Below, piece after piece: positions 7,444-16,469 of a DNA stretch of 64,000 bases. The translations under genes were made by a program, and so were the position numbers. The notes under the pieces are model-generated. The model saw only the letters and a list, made by a program, of their open reading frames with translations. It made no database searches and had not been told where the DNA came from. Within the stretch, counting starts at the first letter, position 1. Each line of letters opens with the position of its first letter. The DNA is from Flavobacterium johnsoniae UW101 (lineage in GTDB: Bacteria > Bacteroidota > Bacteroidia > Flavobacteriales > Flavobacteriaceae): positions 558,001 to 622,000 of the forward strand of contig NC_009441.1 of the NCBI RefSeq assembly GCF_000016645.1, written 5' to 3'.

Positions 7444-9690
7444 TTACCTCGCCCTATTATTCTCGGTCTGCTCAATTTCAGATTTCTTGTAAGTTGTCTT
7501 TTTTGAGTTTCCAAAACTGTACGCTGCGATCAGTTTAAAATAATTTGTGGTGTATGTTCTATGATAATAAATTTGAGTTTGCCCCACTTCATAATTACCG
7601 GAAACCATAAAATCATGAAAAATATCGTTGGCAGTAAAATTGAGTTTCAAGGCATCTTTAAAAAAGTTTTTTTCAATTCCTAATGTTACTGTCGAACGGC
7701 TGTTATCACTTCCCAGTCCGTAACTTCTGTCGCCTAAATACCAGGCCAAAAGTTGAATTTTAAAAAGCTTCGGAATTGTAAAGGTGTTATTTGAGTACAA
7801 ATAAATTTGAGGTTTTACAGAACTCATCTCAAACGAATAAAAATCGTCTACTGATTTAGTTAAATTCATACTTATTGTATTTGTAGAATTCCACCATTTG
7901 ATATTAAACGATCTTGAAAGCGAACTAAAAAAAGTATGTCCTTTTTGAAGATTTAAAGATCTCAAAATATAACTGTTTGGAGTATCTCCCTGCAATGCGG
8001 CACCAGAAATTGGGTCGATTTTATAGGTATAGCCAATTTTAAAATCAAACTTTTTATACATCGTTCCTATTTCAAAAGCGTGTACTTTTTCTGGAAGTAA
8101 ATTTGGATTTCCTTCAATAGTTGTAAACGGATCCTGATACACCACAAACGGATTTAATGCCTGATATCTTGGTCTTGTTATTCTTGAAACATACGAAAAA
8201 TGCGCTTTCCAGTCTTCTGAAAAATTAAAATTCAAAAGCAGGTTTGGAAAAAAGTTTGCGTAGTTTTTACCAAATTCCTGAACTCCGTTTGCATTCGTAT
8301 ATAAATCATAATTTGTTCTTTCTGCCCTTGCTCCTGCAGAAAAATCGACTTTTTCTCCCAAACTGCCTGCATAATTAAAATAAGCGGCCATAATTTTTTC
8401 ATTGTATGTAAAATCACTCGAAAGATTATCATCTAACTCAAAATCGACCGCATCAGCATTGGCAATAAAAAAATCCGTTCCTGATTTTATAGATGCAGAA
8501 CTAAATTTTGCACCTAATTCTAATTTGGTATTCTCGCTTATTTTCTTTGAATAATCAGCTTGTACTGCCGTTATATTAATCGTATTTCCAACATCATTTT
8601 TCAGATATCTTCTGCCGTCTGCTTCTTCTACTACACTATTTTCTTCGATAAAATCTCTTACCGTTCCGTTATAATTCGAATACTGAGTTCCAATAAATAA
8701 CGACGATCCTTTTGAATCTGTAATTAAGTTATAATTCAGATTTATAAACTGATTCAACAGAACATCATTTTTAGCAATATCCGTGGCATAAAAACTATTT
8801 CCTGAATTATTGGTAATGGAGTTCCGGCTTTCTACTGCTCCGCCTAAATCTTCAATATTACCGCTATAGGCAAGCGAGATGTAACTTTTTTCAGAAAAAG
8901 TGTATTGAAGTCCAAATCCAAAATTAGAGTAATTATTAAACTCTCGAAGCCAGTCGGTTGTCAAAACAGACTGCATATAGACATCAGGATTCGGGCGTGT
9001 TCTGGTGGTATACAATAATTCACGTCCTTTCCCCAATTGAAGTCCGTAATTGGTTATAAACGAAAATTTTCCTTTGGTATAATTAAAATCGATCAGTGTA
9101 TTTGTACTTGTTCCGGCAAATTTTGAGACGGTAACATGCTGGCTTGCCGATCCCATCATACCGCTTTCTATATTTTGCCTGGTAATGATATTAACCACTG
9201 CTTTTCCTTCGGCATCGTATTTTGACGATGGGTTTGAAATGACTTCTATTCTCGCAATTTGTGAAACCGGAATAGCTGCAAACCGTTCGTAATTAATCAA
9301 AATTCCGTTTAAGTAAATAATTGCTTCTCCTTTTCCCAAAACGCTTATCTGCCCTTCGGCAACTACAACATTCGGAACCCTTCCTAACAATTCGTTTACA
9401 GAACTGCTCGCCGCGAGAACTGTTCCTGTTACGTTAACATTGATTGTTCCGTTTGCGCCATACTTTACTAATGAAGGATTGCTTTTTACCACAACTTCAT
9501 TTAGCTGATTATGATCTTGATCCTTGATTATAGAATCCGGAGCAGGTGTTGAGAATGTTGTTTTTTCTATTAGTTTATCCTCATCAACATAAGATTTATC
9601 CCGATTATTTTTTACAACTTGTGCTTTTACTTCGATTGATGAAAAAATGAGGCAATAAATAGAAATAACAACAACAATAATTAATTTCAT
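7444..9690 (-). CDS. TonB-dependent receptor, outer-membrane beta-barrel family
   Basis: A 748-residue outer-membrane protein with a signal peptide (about 1-23, ending VKAQ). A plug-like domain at about 65-175 contains NEVVVKSNPSLV, GQISVLGKGEAIIYLNG and RIEVISNPSSKYDAEG. The rest is alternating beta-strand of an outer-membrane barrel. Unlike many Bacteroidota receptors it lacks the N-terminal carboxypeptidase-regulatory domain. It resembles the beta-barrel family whose substrates are mostly unknown. It follows two tandem AraC-type regulators on the same strand after 115 bp that may hold a weak promoter (GACTTTTG, minus strand, 9727-9734). Control by those regulators is plausible but inferred. 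Confidence 0.85.
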   Translation of the reverse strand: MKLIIVVVISIYCLIFSSIEVKAQVVKNNRDKSYVDEDKLIEKTTFSTPAPDSIIKDQDHNQLNEVVVKSNPSLVKYGANGTINVNVTGTVLAASSSVNELLGRVPNVVVAEGQISVLGKGEAIIYLNGILINYERFAAIPVSQIARIEVISNPSSKYDAEGKAVVNIITRQNIESGMMGSASQHVTVSKFAGTSTNTLIDFNYTKGKFSFITNYGLQLGKGRELLYTTRTRPNPDVYMQSVLTTDWLREFNNYSNFGFGLQYTFSEKSYISLAYSGNIEDLGGAVESRNSITNNSGNSFYATDIAKNDVLLNQFINLNYNLITDSKGSSLFIGTQYSNYNGTVRDFIEENSVVEEADGRRYLKNDVGNTINITAVQADYSKKISENTKLELGAKFSSASIKSGTDFFIANADAVDFELDDNLSSDFTYNEKIMAAYFNYAGSLGEKVDFSAGARAERTNYDLYTNANGVQEFGKNYANFFPNLLLNFNFSEDWKAHFSYVSRITRPRYQALNPFVVYQDPFTTIEGNPNLLPEKVHAFEIGTMYKKFDFKIGYTYKIDPISGAALQGDTPNSYILRSLNLQKGHTFFSSLSRSFNIKWWNSTNTISMNLTKSVDDFYSFEMSSVKPQIYLYSNNTFTIPKLFKIQLLAWYLGDRSYGLGSDNSRSTVTLGIEKNFFKDALKLNFTANDIFHDFMVSGNYEVGQTQIYYHRTYTTNYFKLIAAYSFGNSKKTTYKKSEIEQTENNRAR

Positions 9691-9805
9691 AAACTTTAAC
9701 GATTAGCGGTTTGACTTTATTTGAAACAAAAGTCATCTGAAAATCTGTCGATAAGGTTTTAGAAAGTGAAATCAGGAGTACGGATTTATAAATCGATACT
9801 CTGTT

Positions 9806-10855
9806 TTAAGGCTGTAAAGCCTGAATTTGGTAATTTAAAGGTGTGGTTCCCGTATGTTTTTTAAACGCGGCAAAAAAGGTTGATTTTGAATTAAACCCAA
9901 CATCATAACCAACAGATTCTAATGTTAGTTTATCATTTGAAGTAATAATTTCGCAGGCATTATGGATTCTGAATTCATTTACGAAACTTGTAAAGTTCTT
10001 GCCGAGATTGTTATTTAAAAACTGAGACAACTGATGGTTGGATATATTAATTTCTGCTGATACATCTTTTAAACTCAAATTCGGATTTTTATACAAGGCT
10101 TTTTCGATCATAATTTTTTCCAGCTTTTGAGATAAAATTAAAGCTTCTTCATTGTTCAGCTTTTTATCTTTTTCAACGTTGAGCAGAAACAAATCATCTG
10201 TTCTCGTTCTGTATAAAAGCACCAGAATTATAAGGTATAAAATAAAAGTAAAAGCAAGTGCTCCGGTAATACAGGAAACAAAAGGCACTCTGGCAAATCC
10301 TAAAAAGTACGAGATAAATATTGAGGCATTTCCCAGAAAAATAATTCCAAACCATCTTTCTGCCGGATTAGAACTGCTGTAATTACTAATTGTTTTTTGA
10401 AGCAATTCCCGGATTTCAAAACCTGAAATAAAAAGATAACAGAACCATTGCAAGAAAATTAAGGCTGCAAAATAATCATTCCATAAAACGGGATAATTTT
10501 GATAAGGAAACACAAAACCAATTGTCAAAATTGAAAAAATCCAAATTGTTAAATGCCATTTCCATTGTGAAGAAATACGATTGCTGATTCCTGATTTTAG
10601 AACATAATACAAAAACGGCCCAATTAACAAACAAGCCGAAAGTCCAATTTGAAGATAGATTTTAGGTAAATCTATATTAAAATAAACAAAAACCGTAACT
10701 GCAATTCTGGTGCTTAAAACGAATAAAAGTGCACCTAGGAAAAGATTAGAAAGGTATTTTTTTCTGGTAAAAAATAGAAAATACAGACTCAGAATAAATC
10801 CGTTAAAGGCGCCCAAAGCCCCAAAAAAGAATAATATTTCTTTACCTATACTCAT
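9806..10855 (-). CDS. AraC-family regulator with multi-pass membrane N-terminus (copy 1)
   Basis: A 349-residue protein in two parts. Residues 1 to about 225 contain about seven hydrophobic helices joined by short loops. Residues about 245-349 are an AraC/XylS DNA-binding domain with two helix-turn-helix units (NISNHQLSQFLNNNLGKNF and VGYDVGFNSKSTFFAAFKK). Such proteins sense through the membrane and act on nearby promoters. The gene starts 2 bp after the stop of its paralogue, and its C-terminal region is nearly identical to that copy while the membrane part is more divergent. It lies just before a TonB-type receptor gene. Confidence 0.88.
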   Translation of the reverse strand: MSIGKEILFFFGALGAFNGFILSLYFLFFTRKKYLSNLFLGALLFVLSTRIAVTVFVYFNIDLPKIYLQIGLSACLLIGPFLYYVLKSGISNRISSQWKWHLTIWIFSILTIGFVFPYQNYPVLWNDYFAALIFLQWFCYLFISGFEIRELLQKTISNYSSSNPAERWFGIIFLGNASIFISYFLGFARVPFVSCITGALAFTFILYLIILVLLYRTRTDDLFLLNVEKDKKLNNEEALILSQKLEKIMIEKALYKNPNLSLKDVSAEINISNHQLSQFLNNNLGKNFTSFVNEFRIHNACEIITSNDKLTLESVGYDVGFNSKSTFFAAFKKHTGTTPLNYQIQALQP

Positions 10856-10857
10856 TT

Positions 10858-11919
10858 TTATGTTTGTAAAGCCTGAAGCTGATAATTTAAAGGTGTTGTT
10901 CCGGTATGTTTTTTAAAAGCAGCAAAAAATGTCGATTTTGAATTAAATCCCACATCGTAACCAACAGATTCTAAAGTCAGTTTATCATTTGAAGTGATAA
11001 TTCTGCAGGCTTCGTTTATTCTAAATTCGTTTACAAAACTGGTAAAGTTCTTTCCCAGATTATTATTTAAAAACTGCGATAATTGATGGCTCGAAATATT
11101 AATTTCTCTCGACAAATCCTGCAAATTCAGGTTTGGGTTTTTATACAGGCTTTTTTCGTTCATTATATTTTCTAATTTTTCAGAAATAATCACAGCTTCG
11201 GCTGCATCGATTTTTTTGCCTGAAACCTTCTGACTGTTCAGCAGAAACAAATCATCGGTTTTCTTTCGGTATAAAAGAATAGAAATAATCAGATATAAAA
11301 TAAAAGAGAAAACAACGGCACCGCTTATATAAGTTGCTGCCGAAGCGCCCATAATGGCCAAAAAGTAAAAAAGGAATAATAAAAAAGTGCCGAGAAAAAG
11401 GGTTCCAAACCAAATTTCTGACGGACTTGCTTTTTCTTTAGTATTGAAAATTTTCTTTAAAACGCCGCGAATTGTAAATCCTGAAAATAGGATATATACA
11501 AACCATTGAAAGTAAATAATCCGAATAAAATAAAAGCTCCAAAGTGTTGGATACATTTCGTACGGATATAGGATTCCGACACTCACAATCAGGATTCCCC
11601 AAAACAGCAGCATCATTTTCCACGATTTTGGCATTACATTGATTTCTTCAACTGCCGATCTTAAAAAATAATACAAACAAGGACCAATAAAAAAACAAGC
11701 AGTAAGTCCTAACTGCAAATACATTTTTGGCAGTTCGGGATGAAAATAAATAAAAACAGATTTCCCAATTCGGATGCTTAAAGCGAACAAGAGTGCGCCC
11801 AGGAAATAATTTGTGAGGAATTTTTTCTTCGTAAAAAAGAAAAAATAAACTCCCAGAATAATTCCGTTGAAAGATCCCAAAGCACTAAAAAAGAATAGAA
11901 GTTCTTTGCCGGTATCCAT
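10858..11919 (-). CDS. AraC-family regulator with multi-pass membrane N-terminus (copy 2)
   Basis: A 353-residue paralogue of the next gene downstream. The start (KELLFFFSALGSFNGIILGVYF versus KEILFFFGALGAFNGFILSLYF) and the layout agree: about seven membrane helices to about residue 225, a charged linker (DAAEAVIISEKLENIMNEKSLYKNPNLNL), then two AraC helix-turn-helix units. The stretch from LSQFLNNNLG to the C-terminus differs at only a few positions between copies, which points to recent duplication or gene conversion. First gene of the pair; a -7 box TAGCTTTG lies at 11944-11951 on the minus strand. Confidence 0.88.
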   Translation of the reverse strand: MDTGKELLFFFSALGSFNGIILGVYFFFFTKKKFLTNYFLGALLFALSIRIGKSVFIYFHPELPKMYLQLGLTACFFIGPCLYYFLRSAVEEINVMPKSWKMMLLFWGILIVSVGILYPYEMYPTLWSFYFIRIIYFQWFVYILFSGFTIRGVLKKIFNTKEKASPSEIWFGTLFLGTFLLFLFYFLAIMGASAATYISGAVVFSFILYLIISILLYRKKTDDLFLLNSQKVSGKKIDAAEAVIISEKLENIMNEKSLYKNPNLNLQDLSREINISSHQLSQFLNNNLGKNFTSFVNEFRINEACRIITSNDKLTLESVGYDVGFNSKSTFFAAFKKHTGTTPLNYQLQALQT

Positions 11920-11943
11920 AGTTTAAGTTCGTTATATCCTGAA

Positions 11944-11951
11944 CAAAGCTA
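11944..11951 (-). promoter_or_regulatory. -7 box (TAGCTTTG) of the tandem AraC pair
   Basis: On the minus strand TAGCTTTG matches TAnnTTTG and lies 25 bp before the ATG at 11919. No clear -33 TTTG is seen at the usual distance. Confidence 0.5.
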
Positions 11952-12092
11952 AAAAAAAGATTCATTTATGATGAGAATTATATTTAATAATGCCATTTAA
12001 AATTTGAAAATCAGTCAATTCCCTAACAAATAAAAGCCTCGCAATTTCTTGATTATAAATACTACTTTTGAATTTTTAGAGTTAAAGTGTTT

Positions 12093-15000
12093 ATGTTGAA
12101 AAAATTACTGTTTTGTATGATACTGTTTTGGTATTCCGGGCTTATGGCGCAGGAAACAGAAACGCTGTACAAAACCAAAAAAGTAATTGTGACAAAAGAC
12201 ACCATTCATCTTGAAAAAGTGAGTATCAATTCCGGTTTTTTTGAAATTCTAAACACTAAAAACCAGCCAATTGATTCTACTTTTTATAAAATTGATTTTA
12301 AAAAAGGAACTCTTCTTTTCAACGAAAAATTCACTTCGGTTTCTGATACTTTAATTGTCAATTATCTCAATTATCCTGATTTCCTGACCAAAGAATATGG
12401 ACTTTATAAAGACAGTCAGGTTGTAAGCAGTGACGTTACTTCTGAAAAATTATACAAAATTGACAACGGGAATGCTAAAAAAGCGGCTCCTTTTGACGGT
12501 TTAAGCACTTCCGGAAGTATTACGCGCGGGGTTACGATTGGAAACAATCAAAGTACAGTTTTGAATTCTAATTTAGATTTGCAGATTACAGGAAAAATAT
12601 CCGATAAAGTCAGTCTCCGGGCTTCGCTTCAGGATAATAATATTCCGCTTCAGGATGGCGGTTATTCTCAAAAACTAGATCAGTTTGATAATATTTTCAT
12701 GGAACTTTTTACAGATGACTGGAATATTCGGGCGGGTGATGTTTTTCTGGAAAACAGAAAAACCCAATTTCTGAGTTTTAATAAAAAGGTTCAGGGACTT
12801 GCAGCCAGTTTTGATTTTGATACCGAAAAAAGTAAAACTAATGTTTTTGCTTCGGTTTCATTTGTAAAAGGACAATATGCCAAAAGTACTTTTACAGGAC
12901 AGGAAGGAAATCAGGGTCCTTATAAATTAAAAGGGCAAAACGGTGAATTGTATGTTTTGGTAATTTCAGGTTCTGAGCGTGTGTATGTAAATGGTGTTTT
13001 GCTGAAACGCGGCGAAAACAACGATTATGTGATTGATTATAATGCGGGAGAAATTGTTTTTACATCGCTTTTTACGATTACTTCTGAAATGAGAATTAAC
13101 GTTGAATATCAATATTCTGAAAGAAATTACAATCGTTTGGTTACTTACGCAGGTGTCACAACCGAAAATAAAAGCTGGAGTTTTGGTGGCTATATCTATT
13201 CTGAAAATGACATGAAAAACCAGCCTTTACAGCAAAATCTTTCTACAGAACAAGTCCAGATTTTAGCACAGGCGGGTGATGATATTAATTTGATGAAAGC
13301 GCCATCGGCATTTGAAGACACCTATTCTGAGAATAAAATTTTATACAAAAAAATCCTTGTAAACTCGGTTGAAGCCTATGAATATTCTAACAATTCTGCA
13401 GATGTTTTATATAATGTAAAGTTTAGTCTTGTTGGAAATAATCTCGGAAATTATATCATTCAGAATACAAATTCAGTTGAAAGAATTTATCAATATGTTT
13501 CGCCTATTGGCGGTATTCCGCAGGGAAATTACGAACCCATTGTGCAATTAGTTGCACCAATGAAAATTCAGGTCGCTACTTTTTTAGGCAAATACAATCC
13601 CGATGAAAAAACGCTGGTCGATTTTGAAATCGCAATGAGCAATAATGACAAAAACTTATTTTCGAGCATTGATGATTCTGACAACGAAGGAATTGCTTTT
13701 AAAACCAATATTAAAAAACGTCTTTTTACGCGAAACTGGACTTTAGACGGTTTTGCGAATTATCAATTTGTGCAGAAAGATTTCAGATCGGTGGAGCGTT
13801 TGTATAATATTGAATTTAACCGCGACTGGAATTTAAATTCTACACTTTTAGGAAATCAGAGTTTATTGGTTACGGGTATTAATTTTGATTTGTTTGCCAA
13901 AAAAGAAACGTCAAATATTGGTTTGTTCACCTATCAGTTTGAGAAATTAGATTTTAGTGAAAGTTATTCAGGAGCGCGCCATACCACAACAGCTTTGTTC
14001 AAATTAAAAAAATGGACGATTGAAAATCAGGGAAGTTTTTTAAATTCTGATGCCACAGCTTCGACTTCAAAATTCATTAGAAATCAAACCCGGACCAAAT
14101 ATCATTTTGGTAAAAACTGGGTTGGCGGGAGTTTACAAATCGAGGATAATCAGGAAAAAGACAAAGCAACGAATCAGTTTTCGGCTTTAAGCCAAAGATT
14201 TTCTGAATACGGTGTTTTTGTCGGACGCGGCGACAGCACAAAAGTTTTTGTTGAATTGGGTTATTTACAGCGTCGAAACGATAGTTTGCAAAATGGACTT
14301 TTACAGCACGTAAACAATTCGCAGACGTACTTTTTAAAATCAAAATTAATTCAGAATAAAACAACTGATTTAGCCGTTTATGCCAGTTACCGAAATCTGG
14401 ATTTTACAGATTCGAGCAGAAAAAATGAACCTTCGTTAAATTCAAGAGTTTTGTACAATGACCGATTTTTTAATCAGTTTATGCAGATTGGAACGGCGTA
14501 TGAAACCAGTTCGGGAACAATCGCACAGCAGGAATTTACGTATGTTGAAGTTCCAACCGGACAAGGCGTTTATACCTGGAATGATTATAACGGAAACGGA
14601 ATTCAGGAACTGGAAGAATTTGAAATTGCAGCATTTCCGGATCAGGCAAAATACATTCGCATCTTTTTACCCAATCAGGTTTATATAAAAACAAACCAGA
14701 ATAAATTTTCGCAGTCAGTTATTTTAAATCCGCTGCAATGGCAGAACGAAAAGGGTTTGAAGAAACTGCTTTCGTATTTATACAACCAGACTTCGTTTAT
14801 AATGGATCGAAAAGTACGCAGCAATGGCGATCGTTTAGAACTCAATCCGTTTTATTCATCAGATGAAAATGTTCTGGGCTTAAATTCAAGTTTCAGGAAC
14901 AGTTTGTTTTACAATCGTGGTAAACAAAAACATTCCGTTACTTATACTTACCTTATTAATAATGGTAAAAATTTACTTTCGGTTGGTTCACAAAGCGTCA

Positions 15001-15524
15001 AAAACAGTTCACATCAATTACAATATACACACTTGTATCAAAAAAGCTGGCTGTTTAATTTCTTTACCAAAACGATAAAGACCGATTTAATTTCGAAGGA
15101 TTTTGTCGAAAAAAATTATGATTTAAAAGGTTATCAGCTGGCACCAAAAATCAGTTATTTATTTTCTAAAAATACAAGTTTGGATTTCTTTTATGAGTTT
15201 CAGAATAAGGAAAACCAGATTGGAAATTTTGAGACTTTAGTTCAAAACAGACTTGGAACTGCCTTTTCTTTTGCCGGCGAAAAGAAAGTTACCATTAATG
15301 GAGAATTTTCTTTTTATGAAAATAAATTTAACGGAAATGAATTTTCTTCGGTTGGTTTTCAGATGCTCGAAGGATTGCAGCAAGGTCAAAATTTAGTTTG
15401 GAAATTGCTTTTGCAGAAAAATATCACACAGTTTTTAGATGTTAATTTAAACTACCAAGGCCGTAAAAGTGAGACTGGAAATACGATTCATACCGGCAAT
15501 GTGCAGCTTCGTGCATATTTTTAA
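12093..15524 (+). CDS. Large outer-membrane beta-barrel protein, unknown function
   Basis: A 1143-residue secreted protein with signal peptide (LLFCMILFWYSGLMAQ). Residues about 20-130 look like a beta-sandwich. From about 140 on there are long alternating strands typical of a giant outer-membrane barrel, beginning with SGSITRGVTIGNNQSTVLNS and LRASLQDNNIPLQDGGYSQ. The latter resembles repeated segments of gliding/T9SS SprA-type proteins as I recall them. Near 830 the sequence YTWNDYNGNGIQELEEFE forms a calcium-loop-like insertion. It ends in an aromatic barrel strand (VQLRAYF). A GTG at 12087 is in frame, but ATG 12093 follows TAGAGTTAAAG and gives a normal signal peptide. Monocistronic. Confidence 0.7.
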   Translation: MLKKLLFCMILFWYSGLMAQETETLYKTKKVIVTKDTIHLEKVSINSGFFEILNTKNQPIDSTFYKIDFKKGTLLFNEKFTSVSDTLIVNYLNYPDFLTKEYGLYKDSQVVSSDVTSEKLYKIDNGNAKKAAPFDGLSTSGSITRGVTIGNNQSTVLNSNLDLQITGKISDKVSLRASLQDNNIPLQDGGYSQKLDQFDNIFMELFTDDWNIRAGDVFLENRKTQFLSFNKKVQGLAASFDFDTEKSKTNVFASVSFVKGQYAKSTFTGQEGNQGPYKLKGQNGELYVLVISGSERVYVNGVLLKRGENNDYVIDYNAGEIVFTSLFTITSEMRINVEYQYSERNYNRLVTYAGVTTENKSWSFGGYIYSENDMKNQPLQQNLSTEQVQILAQAGDDINLMKAPSAFEDTYSENKILYKKILVNSVEAYEYSNNSADVLYNVKFSLVGNNLGNYIIQNTNSVERIYQYVSPIGGIPQGNYEPIVQLVAPMKIQVATFLGKYNPDEKTLVDFEIAMSNNDKNLFSSIDDSDNEGIAFKTNIKKRLFTRNWTLDGFANYQFVQKDFRSVERLYNIEFNRDWNLNSTLLGNQSLLVTGINFDLFAKKETSNIGLFTYQFEKLDFSESYSGARHTTTALFKLKKWTIENQGSFLNSDATASTSKFIRNQTRTKYHFGKNWVGGSLQIEDNQEKDKATNQFSALSQRFSEYGVFVGRGDSTKVFVELGYLQRRNDSLQNGLLQHVNNSQTYFLKSKLIQNKTTDLAVYASYRNLDFTDSSRKNEPSLNSRVLYNDRFFNQFMQIGTAYETSSGTIAQQEFTYVEVPTGQGVYTWNDYNGNGIQELEEFEIAAFPDQAKYIRIFLPNQVYIKTNQNKFSQSVILNPLQWQNEKGLKKLLSYLYNQTSFIMDRKVRSNGDRLELNPFYSSDENVLGLNSSFRNSLFYNRGKQKHSVTYTYLINNGKNLLSVGSQSVKNSSHQLQYTHLYQKSWLFNFFTKTIKTDLISKDFVEKNYDLKGYQLAPKISYLFSKNTSLDFFYEFQNKENQIGNFETLVQNRLGTAFSFAGEKKVTINGEFSFYENKFNGNEFSSVGFQMLEGLQQGQNLVWKLLLQKNITQFLDVNLNYQGRKSETGNTIHTGNVQLRAYF

Positions 15525-15587
15525 TGTTTAACAAAAACATAAGAATTAATTGCTTAATTTTATGTGAAATTATAAACTATAGCCACC

Positions 15588-16121
15588 ATGAAAAAATTAG
15601 TATTACTTTGTTTTTTAGTAGTTTTATCTACTAATTTCTATGCGCAGGAAACTACTGCAAAAGCCGCTAAGAGCAAAACCGAAGCATCTGCAAAAAAAGC
15701 AAAATCTGACGCTGACAAAGCAAAAGCCGATGCAAAAAAAGAGTCTGCAAAAGCTAAAAAAGAAGCAGCGAAAGCAACAGAAGCATCAGCAGATGCGAAA
15801 AAAGAATCTGCAGCCGCAGCTAAAAAATCAGCAGACAAAGAAGCTGCAAAAGCTAAAAAGGAAGCAACGGGAGCAAAAAGTGACGCTGCAAAAGCAAAAA
15901 AAGCTGCCGATAAAGCTGAAGGCGCAAAAGCCGATGCCAAGAAAGAAGCTGCAACTGCAAAAAAATCAGCAACAAAAACTTTAAAAGAAACCAATGAAAA
16001 AGCTCCAAAAACAGCAGACAAGGTAACTGGAGAATATAACGGTAAAAAAGTATATACAGGTCCAAAAGGCGGTAAATACTATATTAACAAAAATGGTAAC
16101 AAAACGTACATTCAGGATTAA
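15588..16121 (+). CDS. Secreted Lys/Ala-rich protein with PBCV-type basic adaptor tail
   Basis: A 177-residue protein in three parts. A signal peptide (1-20, LVVLSTNFYAQ) is followed by about 120 residues of low-complexity KAKKEA/ADAKKESA repeats, probably one long charged helix like histone H1 tails. The last about 30 residues (GKKVYTGPKGGKYYINKNGN) match the pattern of the PBCV-specific basic adaptor domain known from chlorovirus proteins and scattered bacteria. Export to periplasm or surface is predicted. The function is unknown; binding to polyanions such as DNA or LPS is only an inference. Reading frames on other strands through the repeat are composition artefacts. Confidence 0.75.
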   Translation: MKKLVLLCFLVVLSTNFYAQETTAKAAKSKTEASAKKAKSDADKAKADAKKESAKAKKEAAKATEASADAKKESAAAAKKSADKEAAKAKKEATGAKSDAAKAKKAADKAEGAKADAKKEAATAKKSATKTLKETNEKAPKTADKVTGEYNGKKVYTGPKGGKYYINKNGNKTYIQD

Positions 16122-16124
16122 TCT

Positions 16125-16161
16125 CAAAGACGCTAAGGTTCTGAGGAACTAAGATACTGAG
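16125..16161. repeat. Octamer-period intergenic repeat (CTNAG every 8 bp)
   Basis: CAAAG, CTAAG, CTGAG, CTAAG and CTGAG start at 16125, 16133, 16141, 16149 and 16157: five units at exact 8-bp spacing directly after the stop of the Lys/Ala-rich gene. The same period is seen at 20253, 30177 and 45345. Confidence 0.65.
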
Positions 16162-16185
16162 ACATATACTTTGAATCTCAATTTA

Positions 16186-16219
16186 AAAGGGGCTGTTTAA
16201 AAAGACAGCCCTTTTTTTG
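16186..16219 (+). terminator. Terminator of the Lys/Ala-rich gene
   Basis: GGGGCTGT and ACAGCCCC form a stem preceded by AAA and followed by T7. Confidence 0.88.
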
Positions 16220-16469
16220 TCCGCTTCTCAGGCAGTTCATTTTTATATTATAAACTCAACTTACAAATTTCCTTATTAAGGTCATTTAAAAAATCCAGAA
16301 TTACTTAACATAGGGATAATCTTATTTGGCTAAACAAAATTATTTTTGAAACACTCCTAGAAATTTCTAGTGTTTTTAAGAATATAGAGTTAATAATTTA
16401 GTAATAAACCCGAAATAGCATCCAAAACATATTTCTTTATCTTCGTTTTTTAAAAAGCGTTAAAAAATT
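16220..16469. other. Gene-free stretch before the glycosyltransferase gene
   Basis: AT-rich, with no reading frame of note. The only structure seen is a hairpin around the palindrome CTAGAAATTTCTAG (16357-16370), flanked by AACACT and AGTGTTTTT. It could be a terminator or attenuator in the plus direction upstream of the gene at 16470. No tRNA-like cloverleaf was found. Confidence 0.5.

Noticed and set aside
15638..16021. Long minus-strand Ala/Phe-rich reading frame through the Lys/Ala-rich gene
   Set aside because: It is a shadow of the GCA/AAA repeats on the other strand; the plus frame has a signal peptide and a family tail.
16220..16469. tRNA or small RNA gene in the gap
   Set aside because: No cloverleaf or GTTCRA-type T-arm seen; only one short hairpin. 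A small RNA cannot be excluded.
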